A stretch of 5,513 nt of DNA, from NCBI GenBank assembly GCA_029907045.1, contig JARYMR010000094.1, positions 1 to 5,513 on the forward strand. Reading direction: 5' to 3'. Position numbers and translations under genes: made by a program. This stretch comes from Candidatus Bathyarchaeota archaeon (GTDB lineage Archaea > Thermoproteota > Bathyarchaeia > Bathyarchaeales > UBA233). A model generated the notes under the pieces. It did not search any database. It was not told the DNA's origin and saw only the letters and a list, made by a program, of their open reading frames with translations. This document shows positions 5,303 to 5,513 of the stretch, piece by piece; within the stretch, counting starts at the first letter, position 1; each line of letters starts with the position of its first letter.

Positions 5303-5513
5303 CGAGATAGAGGTACACGGAGATATAAGGCTTGCAGGTCTGTCTAGGGATCTGGATGAAGCTAACGTGAACAGAGAGATTCTAAAGGCGGTTATCGAAA
5401 AGGCTCAAGACCAGCTGGTCACTGAGTTATGCGGCAATAAATACGCCCGGAACACGGATGCCAGGTTCAAGAGAGCAGGAACAACAGATAGAACACTGGA
5501 GACGAGACACGGC
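5286..5513 (+). CDS. ISH6-like transposase, N-terminal part (3' truncated; non-canonical start)
   Basis: The frame in phase with position 5286 runs open to the window edge. It encodes SVRSEIEVHGDIRL, then a helical stretch, then VTELCGNKYAR and RFKRAGTTDRTL. The pattern L-C-G-x-K-x-A followed by R-F-x-R-A-G-T-x-x-R-T recalls the N-terminal region of ISH6-family transposases, which cut and join IS ends; the catalytic domain lies beyond the window. About 76 codons are visible. The start is uncertain: the frame is open from 5223, the only standard start upstream is TTG at 5238 with no binding site, and the strong Shine-Dalgarno points to ATC 5286 or ATA 5289. Codon third positions are richer in G/C than in the neighbouring genes, a sign of separate origin. 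The family call is from memory of motifs; a decayed copy with a mutated start is possible. Confidence 0.65.
   Translation, partial: MISVRSEIEVHGDIRLAGLSRDLDEANVNREILKAVIEKAQDQLVTELCGNKYARNTDARFKRAGTTDRTLETRHG

Larger units (their letters stand above)
5225..5513 (+). mobile_element. Left part of an insertion sequence (ISH6-like), truncated by window edge
   Basis: The region carries the 5' end of an ISH6-like transposase frame, a structured leader, and base composition unlike the preceding genes (about 53% G+C in the last 113 bases). The true left boundary is not determined: the right end lies outside the window, so terminal inverted repeats and target duplications cannot be matched. The boundary could be anywhere between the nitroreductase stop (5168) and about 5225. 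Position 5225 is used only because the hairpin begins there. Confidence 0.55.

Overview
The window looks like archaeal chromosome with the start of an insertion element at its right end. Archaeal markers are an archaeal-type NMN adenylyltransferase (NadM), a CofE-family F420-0:glutamate ligase, a MOFRL-type glycerate 2-kinase, TATA-like boxes at the expected distances from starts, and a compact layout with overlapping convergent genes. The overall style (moderately AT-rich, strong GGAGG sites, NadM and CofE together) would suit a Bathyarchaeia-like or related Thermoproteota lineage. That placement is inference; no rRNA or other phylogenetic marker is present.

Layout. Positions 1-2184 hold a forward, closely spaced set: the 3' part of a glycerate 2-kinase, a MoaD/ThiS-like beta-grasp protein ending in Gly-Gly, and a CofE-family ligase. 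The ligase's ribosome binding site lies inside the Gly-Gly codons of the gene before it. On the minus strand (2150-2902) is a multi-pass membrane protein resembling an ECF-transporter S component; its 3' end overlaps cofE by 35 bp tail to tail. Divergent from it is a SAM hydrolase (SAM hydroxide adenosyltransferase, DUF62) at 2969-3763, which overlaps the minus-strand nadM (3744-4268) by 20 bp. nadM is divergent from a NfsA/Frp-like flavin nitroreductase (4389-5168), with facing promoters between them.

After the nitroreductase the sequence changes: G+C rises (about 53% over 5401-5513, counted by hand, against about one third in 4981-5040) and codon third positions become G/C-rich. From about 5286 a reading frame encodes what I recognise as the N-terminus of an ISH6-like transposase, cut by the window edge. 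Just upstream is the most unusual structure in the window: a 78-nt imperfect hairpin (5225-5302). Its outer 14-bp stem includes or touches the putative start codon, and its inner arm pairs with a near-perfect Shine-Dalgarno sequence. No ATG, GTG or TTG follows that Shine-Dalgarno at usable distance in the transposase frame, so a non-canonical ATC or ATA start is implied.

The host genes are mostly cofactor and central metabolism: glycerate to 2-phosphoglycerate, NAD synthesis, F420-type glutamylation, SAM turnover and flavin redox. They form several short transcription units, not one pathway. I see no tRNA, rRNA, CRISPR array, riboswitch or clear intrinsic terminator, and no gene-free stretch over 300 bases.
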